Shown piece after piece: positions 15,218 to 24,100 of a stretch of DNA of 64,000 nt. Source of the stretch: Hymenobacter canadensis. Lineage in GTDB: Bacteria > Bacteroidota > Bacteroidia > Cytophagales > Hymenobacteraceae. Below the pieces are notes generated by a model, which did not search any database, was not told the origin of the DNA, and saw only the letters and a list, made by a program, of their open reading frames with translations. The DNA is taken from assembly GCF_027359925.1 (NCBI RefSeq), contig NZ_CP114767.1:2480001-2544000 (forward strand), read 5' to 3'. Both the position numbers and the translations under genes were made by a program. Numbering within the stretch: position 1 is the stretch's first letter; each line of letters opens with the position of its first letter.

Positions 15218-16846
15218 TCACACCTGAATCACGCCCACGTTGTACGCCTTTTCAATCGGGGCATGATTCGCCATGGATATGCCTTGGGAAATGACTTTGC
15301 GGGTTTCCAGCGGATCGATGATGGCATCCACCCAGAGGCGGGCGGCGGCGTAATAGGGCGAGAGCTGCTCGTCGTAGCGGGCTTTGATGCGGTCCAGCAG
15401 CTCCTTCTCGGCTTCGGGCGTGATGACTTCGCCTTTGGCTTTCAAGGACGCTACCTGAATCTGTAGGAGCGTGTTGGCGGCGGCGGCACCGCTCATTACG
15501 GCCAGCTGGGCCGTGGGCCAGGCCACAATGAGGCGCGGGTCGTAGGCTTTGCCGCACATGGCGTAGTTGCCGGCGCCGTAGCTGTTGCCAATCACCACCG
15601 AGAACTTGGGCACTACGGAGTTGGCCATGGCATTCACCATCTTGGCGCCGTCCTTGATGATGCCGCCGTGCTCACTCTGCGAGCCCACCATGAAGCCCGA
15701 CACGTCGTGCAGGAACACCAGCGGAATGCGCTTCTGGTTGCAGTTCATGATGAAGCGCGCCGCCTTGTCGGCCGAGTCGGAGTAGATGACGCCGCCCATC
15801 TGCATGGCGCCCTTCTTGGTCTTCACGATTTTACGCTGGTTGGCCACGATGCCCACGGCCCAGCCGTCGATGCGGGCGAGGCCGCAGAGCAGCGTCTGGC
15901 CGTAGAGGTCCTTGTAGGGCTCGAACTCCGAATCATCGACTAGCCGCCGGATGATGTCCATCATGTCGTAGGGCTTGGCGCGGTCGGCGGGTAGCAAACC
16001 CAGGATTTCGGCTGGGTTTTCCTTGGGCGCGGCGGGCGTTTTGCGGGAGAAGCCGGCGGTAGCGTGGCCGCCCAATTTATCGAAGATGTTGCGAATGTGC
16101 TCCAGGCACTCCTCGTCGGTGGCAAACTTGTAGTCCGTCACGCCCGAAATTTCGGAGTGCGTAGTGGCGCCGCCCAGCGTTTCGTTGTCGATGGACTCGC
16201 CGATGGCCGACTTCACCAGGTAGGAGCCCGCCAGGAACACCGAGCCGGTGCCGTCCACAATCATGGCCTCGTCGCTCATAATCGGCAGATAGGCGCCGCC
16301 GGCTACGCACGGGCCCATGATGGCGGCCAGCTGCACGATGCCCATGCTGCTCATCACGGCGTTGTTGCGGAAGATGCGGCCGAAGTGCTCCTTATCGGGG
16401 AAGATTTCGTCCTGCATCGGCAGGTACACGCCCGCTGAGTCAACCAGATAAATAATCGGCAGCTTGTTTTCGATGCTAATTTCCTGGGCCCGCAGGTTTT
16501 TCTTGGCCGTAATCGGGAACCAGGCCCCTGCCTTCACCGTGGCGTCGTTGGCGACTACCACGCACTGCCGGCCCTGCACCCAGCCAATGACCACCACCAC
16601 GCCGCCGCCGGGGCAGCCACCCTCCTCCTTATACATTCCCTCGCCCGCAAACGCCCCGATTTCCACGGTTTCCGAGTCCTTGTCGAGCAAATACTCGATT
16701 CGCTCCCGGGCCGTGAGCTTGCCCTTGGCCTTATGCGCTTCAATGCGCTTCTCGCCGCCGCCGAGGGCTACTTTTTTCAGGCGCTGGGAAAGCTGAAAGT
16801 TGAGCTGCTTGCTGTTGTCTTCGTTTCTGTTGAATTCGAGGTTCAT
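15218..16846 (-). CDS. Acyl-CoA carboxylase, carboxyltransferase (beta) subunit, methylcrotonoyl-CoA type
   Basis: The 542-residue protein is a biotin-dependent carboxyltransferase: it moves the carboxyl group from biotin to an acyl-CoA. The N-terminal (KGKLTARERIEYLLDKDSE) and C-terminal crotonase-like halves both show oxyanion and CoA-site motifs (GVYLPMQDEIFPDKEHFGRI, GPCVAGGAYLPIMSDE, NSYGAGNYAMCGKAYDP). The length of about 540 and these motifs fit the methylcrotonoyl-CoA carboxylase subgroup of leucine breakdown better than propionyl-CoA carboxylase, but substrate is not certain. No biotin carboxylase/BCCP subunit is in the window, so the partner must be encoded elsewhere. A diverged copy of the last 16 codons lies downstream. 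Confidence 0.9.
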   Translation of the reverse strand: MNLEFNRNEDNSKQLNFQLSQRLKKVALGGGEKRIEAHKAKGKLTARERIEYLLDKDSETVEIGAFAGEGMYKEEGGCPGGGVVVVIGWVQGRQCVVVANDATVKAGAWFPITAKKNLRAQEISIENKLPIIYLVDSAGVYLPMQDEIFPDKEHFGRIFRNNAVMSSMGIVQLAAIMGPCVAGGAYLPIMSDEAMIVDGTGSVFLAGSYLVKSAIGESIDNETLGGATTHSEISGVTDYKFATDEECLEHIRNIFDKLGGHATAGFSRKTPAAPKENPAEILGLLPADRAKPYDMMDIIRRLVDDSEFEPYKDLYGQTLLCGLARIDGWAVGIVANQRKIVKTKKGAMQMGGVIYSDSADKAARFIMNCNQKRIPLVFLHDVSGFMVGSQSEHGGIIKDGAKMVNAMANSVVPKFSVVIGNSYGAGNYAMCGKAYDPRLIVAWPTAQLAVMSGAAAANTLLQIQVASLKAKGEVITPEAEKELLDRIKARYDEQLSPYYAAARLWVDAIIDPLETRKVISQGISMANHAPIEKAYNVGVIQV

Positions 16847-16875
16847 GGGGTGGGAATGGGTGGGGTGGCTTGTTC

Positions 16876-16971
16876 TGTCATTCTGAGCTTGCGAAGGACC
16901 TTATCACGCCTGAATTGCTACCAGACGTTTCGTTCAGCTGTGATAAGGTCCTTCGCAAGCTCAGGATAACA
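16876..16971. repeat. Intergenic palindrome, TGTCATTCTGAGCTTGCGAAGGACC family
   Basis: Arms 16876-16907 and 16940-16971 pair over 32 bases with two mismatches. Sequence is related to the element at 6943-7070 (GCGAAGGACCTTA core) with a different middle. It lies just upstream of the carboxylase gene and after the MlaD gene. Confidence 0.9.
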
Positions 16972-16985
16972 GGAGAATGCAGAAC

Positions 16986-17014
16986 AAAAAAATCCGCCCC
17001 TCGCGGGGCGGATT
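16986..17014 (-). terminator. Terminator after the MlaD gene
   Basis: AATCCGCCCC-TCGC-GGGGCGGATT followed by seven T residues on the minus strand; a classical strong terminator 34 bases after the stop codon. Confidence 0.88.
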
Positions 17015-17048
17015 CAAAGGTAAGAGGATTGCCGTTTGCGGCAGATAC

Positions 17049-18053
17049 CTACTTGATGGTCGTTTTGGATTCGGTTTCGGTCACGGTGCCGTTGGGCTTC
17101 ACGGTCGTGGTTTCTACTTCCTTCTTGGTCTTGTCCTTGCCGCCACCGAACACCGAGAAATGAACGTAGCGCTTGGGGTTGGCCTGGAAATCGGTGAGCA
17201 GCGTGTTGGTGCTGGCGGCCGTGGCGTTGAGGTTGTTGTAGAGCGTGGTGTCGTTCATGAGCTTACCCAACGAGCCTTTCTGGTCCGACAGCGAGCGGTT
17301 GAGCGTGGTCATGGTGCCCTGGGCTTCGGTCATGGTGGCGTTGAGCTTGCGCATGGCCGGGCCTACCGGAGCATTTTTCAGCGAGTCGCTGAGGGTGGAA
17401 AAGTTGCTGGCAATCCGGTCGAACTTGGTGCTGGTTTTATTCAGCTCCGAGGTCAGGCGGGCCATGTTGGTGGTAATTTCGTTGATGTTGCGCTGATTCA
17501 TGATCAGCAGGTTTTTCAGGGCTTCGGTACTACCCTGGGCGTTGAGCAGCGTGGCCTGCAGGCTCACTTTCGCTTCCTTGCTCAGGAAACCGTTCACCTT
17601 GGTCAGCGTCGAGTCGACGGTGCCGAGCACCGGCAGCGCCTTGGCCTGGAAGGCGTCGGTGATGCTGGCCACGGTGTAGGATTTCAGCTCCTCACCACCT
17701 TCGTAGACTTTAGAGTTGCGGCCCAGAAACAGGGTAATGGTTTTCGAGCCCAGCAGCGAGCCGCTCAGGCTGGCCACCGTCGAGTCGCCGACCACCACGT
17801 CTTTCTGCAGCTCCACGGCCACGCGCACCTTGTTGCCTTCCTCCGGCATCAGGCGCATTTCCTTTACCTGCCCCACTTTCACGCCGTTCAGAATCACGGG
17901 GTTGCCTATCGTGAGGCCGTCCACGTTGTCGTACTGGGCGAAGTAAGTGTGGTCAGAGGAAAGCAGGTTGCTGCCCTTCAAAAAATTAAAGCCCAGGTAC
18001 AGTGCTACCAGGGCCACGATGCCCAACAGGGCTACTTTGATTTCTTTCGACAC
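17049..18053 (-). CDS. MlaD (MCE) family protein
   Basis: The 334-residue protein starts at a GTG at 18053 (MSKEIKVALLGIVALVALYL), matching the usual beginning of Bacteroidota MlaD proteins; a TTG nine bases further up is possible. One N-terminal membrane segment is followed by an MCE domain (YDNVDGLTIGNPVILNGVKVGQVKEM ... SLLGSKTITLFLG) and a long helical region (about 150-290). Such proteins form hexameric rings that carry lipids between inner and outer membrane with an ABC transporter; no MlaE/MlaF genes are present here. It lies 58 bases behind the amidase gene in the same direction, so it is likely co-transcribed. Confidence 0.9.
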   Translation of the reverse strand: MSKEIKVALLGIVALVALYLGFNFLKGSNLLSSDHTYFAQYDNVDGLTIGNPVILNGVKVGQVKEMRLMPEEGNKVRVAVELQKDVVVGDSTVASLSGSLLGSKTITLFLGRNSKVYEGGEELKSYTVASITDAFQAKALPVLGTVDSTLTKVNGFLSKEAKVSLQATLLNAQGSTEALKNLLIMNQRNINEITTNMARLTSELNKTSTKFDRIASNFSTLSDSLKNAPVGPAMRKLNATMTEAQGTMTTLNRSLSDQKGSLGKLMNDTTLYNNLNATAASTNTLLTDFQANPKRYVHFSVFGGGKDKTKKEVETTTVKPNGTVTETESKTTIK

Positions 18054-18111
18054 GGGGGTCAAGGGTTAGTGAGAGGCGAGAGAAGGCCGCTACAAGGCGC
18101 GGCCGGGCGGG

Positions 18112-18936
18112 CTATTCTCCATTCATGGCCTCCAGCTCATTCTTATAGTCGCGGAAGGCCCTGAAGATACCCGAGGCCATATACGACTGATTTGTCTTAT
18201 CGTTCAGGTACACTTCTTCCTGCCGGTTGGTCAGGAAGCCCGATTCGATGAGCACCGCCGGCATCGTGGATTTCCAGAGCACCAGAAACCCAGCCTGCTT
18301 CACCCCGCGCGAAGGCCGTTTCACGGTGGTGCGGAACTGCTTATCCACACGCTGGGCAAACCGGATGCTGTTGACGATGTGGGCGCTTTGGTAGAGCGAA
18401 AACAGAATGTGGCTCTGCGGCGAGGTCGGGTCGAAGCCGTTGTAGCGCTCCTTGTAATTGTCTTCCTGCAGAATTACGGCGTTTTCGCGCTTGGCCACCG
18501 ACAGGTTGGCATCGGTTTTGTGCGGGCCCATGGTCCATACTTCGGTGCCGAAAGCGCCAGGCGCTGCCGCGTTGCAATGTACCGAGATAAACAGGTCGGC
18601 ATTGTGCTTGTTGGCAATGCCAGCGCGGTCGGCCAGCTCCACAAACACGTCGGTTTTGCGGGTGTATACAACCTTTACGCCCGGCATAGAATCCTCTATC
18701 TGCCGGCCCAGGGCCAGAATGATTTTCAGGGCCACGTCGGCCTCGCGGGCTTTCACGCCCGCGCAGCCCCGGTCTTTGCCGCCGTGGCCGGCATCGAGCA
18801 CCACGGTACGCAGGCGGTAGCCCTGCGGCTTACCCAAAACAACAGGACGTGGGGCCGGGCCTTCCGGCGCTACCGCCGCCGGAGCACCTGAAAAACAGAG
18901 TAACCCCAGCAAACACAACGTGACAATATTCCGCAC
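18112..18936 (-). CDS. N-acetylmuramoyl-L-alanine amidase
   Basis: The 274-residue protein begins at a GTG at 18936, giving a clean signal peptide (MRNIVTLCLLGLLCFSG); a TTG 51 bases upstream would lie in the divergent promoter region. The Amidase_3 domain shows the zinc site: VLDAGHGGKDRG (His), KAREADVALKI (Glu), FISVHCNAA (His), and the catalytic Glu in AVLIESGFLTN. It cleaves the bond between muramic acid and the stem peptide in the periplasm, as AmiC does in cell separation. It is followed by MlaD and is divergent from the LptD-like gene, an arrangement common in Bacteroidota cell-envelope loci. Confidence 0.93.
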   Translation of the reverse strand: MRNIVTLCLLGLLCFSGAPAAVAPEGPAPRPVVLGKPQGYRLRTVVLDAGHGGKDRGCAGVKAREADVALKIILALGRQIEDSMPGVKVVYTRKTDVFVELADRAGIANKHNADLFISVHCNAAAPGAFGTEVWTMGPHKTDANLSVAKRENAVILQEDNYKERYNGFDPTSPQSHILFSLYQSAHIVNSIRFAQRVDKQFRTTVKRPSRGVKQAGFLVLWKSTMPAVLIESGFLTNRQEEVYLNDKTNQSYMASGIFRAFRDYKNELEAMNGE

Positions 18937-18966
18937 AGACTTCGTTAGTGAAGAGCAGCGACGCGC

Positions 18967-18974
18967 TACCTTTG
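18967..18974 (+). promoter_or_regulatory. -7 element of the lptD-like gene
   Basis: TACCTTTG on the plus strand, an exact TAnnTTTG match, 75 bases before the ATG at 19049. Confidence 0.6.
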
Positions 18975-19048
18975 CAAACCGCCACAAAATAAACGAATAA
19001 AACTACGTGGCCGTACCCGAGCCCTTGCCGACCGATACGATTATTTTT

Positions 19049-21919
19049 ATGCGCGGATTTATTCTGCGGAGCCTACGGGCTACCGGGCCAGCTATGTTGT
19101 GCCTGCTGGCGGCACTCGGGCTATTGAATTTCACGGCCCAGGCACAGGCGCCTACCCCCCGCCAGCAGCAGGCTACCTCGGTGCCCGCCGACGTGCGCCG
19201 CCCCGCCCAGATCCTGCGCGCCGACACCGCCCGCTCGGGTTTGCAGCGCCCCCGCTCCGGCACCGCCGCCGATACCAGCGGCCTGGTACGCCGCGGCTCT
19301 TCCCCCGATTCGCTGAACGTGGCAGCCGGCGCCCGCAAAGGCGGCGTGGAAACCACGGTGAAATATGCCGCCAAAGACTCCATCCGGTTTGTGGTGGGCG
19401 AGAAAAAGGCCATCCTGTATGACGCCGCCAGCGTGAACTACGGCGAGATGGACCTGAAGGCCAACCGCATTACCGTAGACTACAGCAACAACCTGCTCAC
19501 GGCCGAAGGCACCCAAGATTCACTGGGCAAAACCCGCGGCCGCCCCGTGTTCAAGAACGGCGCCGAAACCTACCAGGCCGGCCGCATCAACTACAATTTC
19601 AAGAGCAAGAAGGGTAAGATTGCCGATGCCGTAACCCAACAGGGCGAAGGCTACCTGCACGCCGAAACCATCAAGAAAAACCAGTTCAACGAAATCTACG
19701 GCCGCAACGGGCGCTACACCACCTGCAACCTGGAAGACCCGCACTTTTACATCAATGCCAGTAAGATGAAGGTGATTCCGGGCCAGAAAGTCATTACCGG
19801 GCCTTTCAACCTGGTGATTGGCGGTATCCCGACGCCGCTGGGGCTGCCGTTCGGCTACTTCCCCTCGCCTAGCTCCACCCGCGCTTCGGGCCTGATCATC
19901 CCCACCTTCGGGCAGTCCACGGACCGGGGCTTTTTCCTGCGCAACGGCGGCTACTACTGGGCCGCCAACGACAACATTGGCGTGCGTTTCACCGGTGATA
20001 TTTACTCGGGTGCGGGCCAGCAGTTCGGCGGCTGGCGCGGCATGGCCGAAATGCAGTACATCAAGCGCTACCGCTACGACGGGTTGTTGAGCTTTGCTTT
20101 TGCTTCGCAGCCGGCCGAACGAATATTGCAGGAAGATGGCGTTACGGCATCCGGCGCTGTATTCCCCCCTCGTAAGCCGCAGACCATCTGGATAAGATGG
20201 CGCCACGCCCCAGCCCCGCGCCCAGGTGGGGGTCGTTTTTCGGCCAGTGTTGAGGCTGGCAGCTCCCAGTACAACCAGCAGAACTCGTTCGAGCCGCGCC
20301 GCTTCCTGACGCCGGCCTTCTCCTCTACTGTCAGCTACAGCAAGCAGCTGCGCAACGCGCCCATCAACTACTCGCTGAACCTGAGCCAGACCCAAAACAC
20401 GCAGACCGGCGAAATGAGCTTCGTGCTACCCGACGCCACCGTGCAGGTGGCGCGCCAGTACCCGTATCAGTGGCTGGGCCTTTCACCGCGCGACCGATTC
20501 TACGAGCAGCTTTCCTTTTCCTACTCGCTCACGGGCCGGAATCAAATTACGAATACCCAGGCGGCGCGGCAGCTATCGGGCGTGCCACTGCTGGGTGGCA
20601 CCAGCACCGGCAGCGTCATCCCCATCCGGCTCGATAACATTGCGACGCTGCTGCGCAACTCCCAGACCGGCCTACGCCACGATTTTCAGATTCAGCTGGG
20701 CAGCTACAACTTCCTCAAACACATTAACGTCAGCCCGGCCATCAGCTACAACGAGGTGTGGTTTTTCAAGAGCTTGGACTACTCCTTTAACGAAACGGCC
20801 CAGGCAATTCGCATAGATACAACCACCGGCTTCAATCGGCTCTACACGGTTTCGGGTGGCTTCAACCTGGGCACCAACTTCTACGGGACGCTGGTGCGCA
20901 AGGGCACCCGCAAGATCCAGGCAATTCGCCACAAGGTCACGCCCAACATCAGCTACCAGTATGCGCCCAAGGCCAACCCCGACTATCGGCAGAACCTCAA
21001 CCTGCCGCTGGGCACCAGCCTTGACGCGCAGGGCCGCCTGGTCGATTCGCGCATTTTCTCGCGCTACGAAGGCTTTCTGTACGCCACACCTGCCGGCCAG
21101 CGGCAAAGCCAGGTGAGTTTCTCGCTGCAGAACGCCGTGGAAATGAAGGTGCGCAACAAGAACGACACCACCGGCACCACGCCCTTCAACAAGGTCAGCC
21201 TTATTGACGGCCTCGACTTCAGCACCGGCTACAATTTCCTGGCCGACTCTCTGCGTTTGTTACCGGTCAGCGCCACGTTCCGAACCCAGGTTGCCAAAAA
21301 GCTCAGCATCAACATTACTGCTTCCCTTGATCCTTACCAGCGCGACACGGCCGGACGCACCATCAACAAGTACCTCTTCGATCAGCAGAGCCGCCGCTTG
21401 GCGCGCCTCACGTCGGCTTCGCTGCAGATGAACTACCAGTTCAACCCGGCCCAGAACCCGAACAAGAAAAGCAACATCCCGCGCGCCGTGGCGCCCGTGA
21501 ATGACCCCTCGCTCGGCAACCCCAACCCCATCAACCCCTACGAGGACTACGTAGACTTCGAGCTGCCCTGGGAAATGACCACCGGCTTCTCCATCCTCTA
21601 CGTCGATCCGGGCGTGCGGCCTTCGCGCGGCACCTACGTGCGCACCCGCGCCTTCACCACGGCCGCCCTCAACCTGAGCGGCTCCGTGAAGCTCACCAAC
21701 AACACCCGCGTGGGCTACACCACCAACTACGACTTCATCAACAAGACGCCGGCCTTCACCTCGCTGGACATCTTCCGCGACCTACACTGCTGGCAGATTA
21801 CGGCCAACTGGCGCCCGTTTAGCGGCTACGGCCAGGGCTACTTCGTGACCATCGCCGCCAAGTCGTCGCTGCTGCAGGATCTGAAGCTGAACCGCAACCG
21901 CACGTTCCTGAATTACTAG
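19049..21919 (+). CDS. LptD-like LPS assembly outer-membrane protein
   Basis: The 956-residue product from the ATG at 19049 has a signal peptide (MLCLLAALGLLNFTAQAQ). A GTG at 19007 in frame would bury it. Next come a linker, an OstA/LptA-like beta-jellyroll part (YDAASVNYGEMDLKANRITV ... RGRPVFKNGAETYQAGRINY, with the cysteine-containing GRYTTCNLEDPHFYI) and a large C-terminal barrel ending CWQITANWRPFSGYGQGYFV. This is the Bacteroidota form of LptD that inserts lipopolysaccharide in the outer leaflet. Divergent from amidase-MlaD. A segment around residues 360-400 is less typical but the frame is unbroken. Confidence 0.9.
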   Translation: MRGFILRSLRATGPAMLCLLAALGLLNFTAQAQAPTPRQQQATSVPADVRRPAQILRADTARSGLQRPRSGTAADTSGLVRRGSSPDSLNVAAGARKGGVETTVKYAAKDSIRFVVGEKKAILYDAASVNYGEMDLKANRITVDYSNNLLTAEGTQDSLGKTRGRPVFKNGAETYQAGRINYNFKSKKGKIADAVTQQGEGYLHAETIKKNQFNEIYGRNGRYTTCNLEDPHFYINASKMKVIPGQKVITGPFNLVIGGIPTPLGLPFGYFPSPSSTRASGLIIPTFGQSTDRGFFLRNGGYYWAANDNIGVRFTGDIYSGAGQQFGGWRGMAEMQYIKRYRYDGLLSFAFASQPAERILQEDGVTASGAVFPPRKPQTIWIRWRHAPAPRPGGGRFSASVEAGSSQYNQQNSFEPRRFLTPAFSSTVSYSKQLRNAPINYSLNLSQTQNTQTGEMSFVLPDATVQVARQYPYQWLGLSPRDRFYEQLSFSYSLTGRNQITNTQAARQLSGVPLLGGTSTGSVIPIRLDNIATLLRNSQTGLRHDFQIQLGSYNFLKHINVSPAISYNEVWFFKSLDYSFNETAQAIRIDTTTGFNRLYTVSGGFNLGTNFYGTLVRKGTRKIQAIRHKVTPNISYQYAPKANPDYRQNLNLPLGTSLDAQGRLVDSRIFSRYEGFLYATPAGQRQSQVSFSLQNAVEMKVRNKNDTTGTTPFNKVSLIDGLDFSTGYNFLADSLRLLPVSATFRTQVAKKLSINITASLDPYQRDTAGRTINKYLFDQQSRRLARLTSASLQMNYQFNPAQNPNKKSNIPRAVAPVNDPSLGNPNPINPYEDYVDFELPWEMTTGFSILYVDPGVRPSRGTYVRTRAFTTAALNLSGSVKLTNNTRVGYTTNYDFINKTPAFTSLDIFRDLHCWQITANWRPFSGYGQGYFVTIAAKSSLLQDLKLNRNRTFLNY

Positions 21920-21930
21920 GATTGGGGCCA

Positions 21931-22059
21931 GGGTTGTATATGGATGTAGAGACGCAATATTTTGCGTCTCGTCGTTGAACAAAATCGTCGGACGATGCTC
22001 ACGCACGCTGTCCAACGACGAGACGCAAAATATTGCGTCTCTACATCCGCATACAACCC
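21931..22059. repeat. Long palindrome, GTAGAGACGCAATATTTTGCGTCTC family
   Basis: Arms 21931-21977 and 22013-22059 pair over 47 bases with two mismatches. Each arm contains an inner palindrome (GAGACGCAATATTTTGCGTCTC), so the element can fold as a cruciform of three hairpins. It fills the gap between the lptD-like gene and panB. Confidence 0.92.
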
Positions 22060-22191
22060 GAGAACCGCTCCAAGTCTCGCACACAAGCTGCGTTTGGCCG
22101 GCTTATTTCTGAAAAATCCGCAGCTTTGACCTGCGGCTGCGGCCCACGGTTTCCCATTTGCCCTCCCTTCGCCCCTAACAACCACCCAACC

Positions 22192-23007
22192 ATGTCTCAG
22201 CACAAAGAAGTCAAGCTCGTGACCACCCATCAGCTGCTGGCCATGAAGCAGCGCGGGGAGAAGATTTCCATGCTCACGGCCTACGATTTCTCCATGGCCA
22301 CTATCCTCGACGGCGCCGGCATCGACGTGCTGCTCGTCGGCGACTCGGCCTCCAACGTCATGGCCGGCCACGAAACCACGCTGCCCATCACCCTCGACCA
22401 GATGATTTACCACGCCCAAAGCGTGGTGCGCGCCGTGAAGCGCGCCTTTGTAGTGGTGGATATGCCGTTTGGCTCCTACCAGGGCAATTCGTCGGTGGCG
22501 CTGCAGTCGGCCATCCGTATCATGAAGGAATCAGGCGGGCACGGCATCAAGCTGGAAGGCGGCGCCGAAATCAAGGACAGCATCACCCGCATCCTCACGG
22601 CCGGTATTCCCGTGATGGGCCACCTAGGGCTCACTCCCCAAAGTATTTATAAATTTGGCACCTACACCGTGCGGGCCAAAGAGGAAGCCGAGGCGCAGAA
22701 GCTCATCGAAGATGCTTTGCTGCTCGAAGAAATAGGGTGCTTTGCCCTGGTGCTGGAGAAAATCCCATCGTCGCTGGCCAAGCAGGTAGCCGAAAAGCTC
22801 ACCATTCCGGTCATCGGCATCGGGGCCGGCCCCGACGTAGACGGGCAGGTGCTGGTAGTGCACGACATGTTGGGCATCACCAAAGAGTTCAAGCCGCGCT
22901 TCCTGCGCCGCTACGCCGACCTGGGCGACATCATGCACGAAGCCGTGCAGCGCTACATCCAGGACGTAAAAAGCCGCGACTTCCCCACCCAGGAAGAAGC
23001 GTACTAA
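22192..23007 (+). CDS. panB: 3-methyl-2-oxobutanoate hydroxymethyltransferase
   Basis: The 271-residue enzyme makes ketopantoate from 2-oxoisovalerate and methylene-tetrahydrofolate, the first step of pantothenate and CoA synthesis. The start at 22192 ([20 protein letters not shown]) gives the normal length. Family motifs are all present: [36 protein letters not shown] (Mg-binding Asp), [35 protein letters not shown] and [16 protein letters not shown]. No other pan gene is near. Confidence 0.96.
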   Translation: MSQHKEVKLVTTHQLLAMKQRGEKISMLTAYDFSMATILDGAGIDVLLVGDSASNVMAGHETTLPITLDQMIYHAQSVVRAVKRAFVVVDMPFGSYQGNSSVALQSAIRIMKESGGHGIKLEGGAEIKDSITRILTAGIPVMGHLGLTPQSIYKFGTYTVRAKEEAEAQKLIEDALLLEEIGCFALVLEKIPSSLAKQVAEKLTIPVIGIGAGPDVDGQVLVVHDMLGITKEFKPRFLRRYADLGDIMHEAVQRYIQDVKSRDFPTQEEAY

Positions 23008-23021
23008 ATCAATTATCCTGA

Positions 23022-23106
23022 CTGTCATTCCGAGCGGAGCGAGGAATCTGAAGTAGCCTGTTTGCTACTATAGGAGCCAGATTCCTCGCTCCGCTCGGAA
23101 TGACAG
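23022..23106. repeat. Perfect palindrome, CTGTCATTCCGAGCGGAGCGAGGAATCTG family
   Basis: Arms 23022-23050 and 23078-23106 are exact reverse complements over 29 bases. A second member of the family is at 45997-46078. It starts 14 bases after the panB stop and ends 18 bases before the next start. Confidence 0.93.
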
Positions 23107-23124
23107 CCTTACTTTTTCCTCAGA

Positions 23125-23832
23125 GTGAATCGTCCGAATCTGTGGTCGGAACAGAAGGAAATTCTGTTCGAAGACAACCATCTGCTCGTCATCAACAAGC
23201 CTGCCGGCCTGCTCGTGCAGGGCGACGCCACCGGCGACGAGCCCCTGTCGGCTAAGGCCGAGGAATACCTGCGCTTTAAGTACAAGAAGCCCGGCGCCGC
23301 TTTCATCGGCGTGGCGCACCGCATCGACAGACCCGTGAGCGGCATTGTGGTGATGGCCAAAACCAGTAAAGCCCTGAGTCGCCTGAACGAAATGTTCCGC
23401 GACAACAAGATGCGCAAGACTTACTGGGCCCTGACCGGCATGTGCCCCAACCCGCTCAGCGGCCACCTCACGCACTGGCTCGTCAAGGACCCCATCCGCA
23501 ACACCACCAAGGCCTACCCCGAGCGCCACGGCCAGGGCCTGAAATCGGAGCTGGACTACCAGGTGCTGGGGCAGGCCGGCAACCGCTGGCTGATGCAGGT
23601 GAACCCCATCACGGGCCGCCCACACCAGATTCGGGTGCAGCTAAGCTCCGGCCTGGGCACCCCCATCGTCGGCGACGTGAAGTACGGCTTCATTGCCCCG
23701 CTGCCCGACGTGAGCATCGCCCTGCACGCCCGCCAGCTGGAACTGCAGCACCCCGTCACGAAGGAAAACATGGTGCTGGTAGCGCCCCTGCCCGACATGC
23801 CGCACTGGGAAGCCGCGCAGGCTTATTATTAG
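23125..23832 (+). CDS. RluA family pseudouridine synthase
   Basis: The 235-residue product starts at a GTG at 23125. The RluA-type catalytic motif is FIGVAHRIDRPVSGIVVMAK, with the nucleophilic Asp in HRIDR; other family motifs are YWALTGM, ITGRPHQIRVQLSS and GDVKYGF. There is no S4 domain, as in the short RluA group that modifies 23S rRNA or tRNA. The substrate base cannot be told from sequence. It lies alone between two palindromes. Confidence 0.93.
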   Translation: MNRPNLWSEQKEILFEDNHLLVINKPAGLLVQGDATGDEPLSAKAEEYLRFKYKKPGAAFIGVAHRIDRPVSGIVVMAKTSKALSRLNEMFRDNKMRKTYWALTGMCPNPLSGHLTHWLVKDPIRNTTKAYPERHGQGLKSELDYQVLGQAGNRWLMQVNPITGRPHQIRVQLSSGLGTPIVGDVKYGFIAPLPDVSIALHARQLELQHPVTKENMVLVAPLPDMPHWEAAQAYY

Positions 23833-23844
23833 AGGTGAGATTGT

Positions 23845-23919
23845 AAGAAGTGAGAGGTGAGACTTTCGTTCTGTAACCCAAGCGGGCTAACGGAACGAAA
23901 GTCTCACCTCTCACTTCTT
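23845..23919. repeat. Perfect palindrome, AAGAAGTGAGAGGTGAGACTTTCG family
   Basis: Arms 23845-23871 and 23893-23919 are exact reverse complements over 27 bases, 12 bases after the pseudouridine synthase stop codon. Sequence is unrelated to the other palindromes of the window. Confidence 0.92.
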
Positions 23920-24002
23920 GTAGTCTTACTTCTGATCAATATCAATCCAACAACATTTTGGCCTTTTATATAGCAAAATTGCGCTAGAGGCAAGTGTGGC
24001 CG

Positions 24003-24010
24003 TAGTTTTG
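24003..24010 (+). promoter_or_regulatory. -7 element of the desaturase gene
   Basis: TAGTTTTG, an exact TAnnTTTG match, downstream of an AT-rich stretch and 90 bases before the ATG at 24101, leaving a leader of about 85 bases. Confidence 0.55.
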
Positions 24011-24100
24011 TAAAACGGCTTCTGAACTATTGAGCGCCATTCGTGCTTTTCGCACTGATCCCGCAGCCGTTCATGCACTGCTTCTAATCCATTTCAGCCC

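Noticed and set aside
16977..18164. Plus-strand reading frame of about 395 codons opposite the MlaD gene
   Set aside because: Antisense of MlaD and its terminator; it includes hairpin sequence and has no recognisable domain.
20134..20235. Odd, Pro/Arg-rich stretch in the lptD-like gene that might be a compensated frameshift
   Set aside because: The frame is continuous and the sequence returns to the family pattern (RWRHAPAPRPGGGRFSASVE) at once, so it is better explained as a variable loop.
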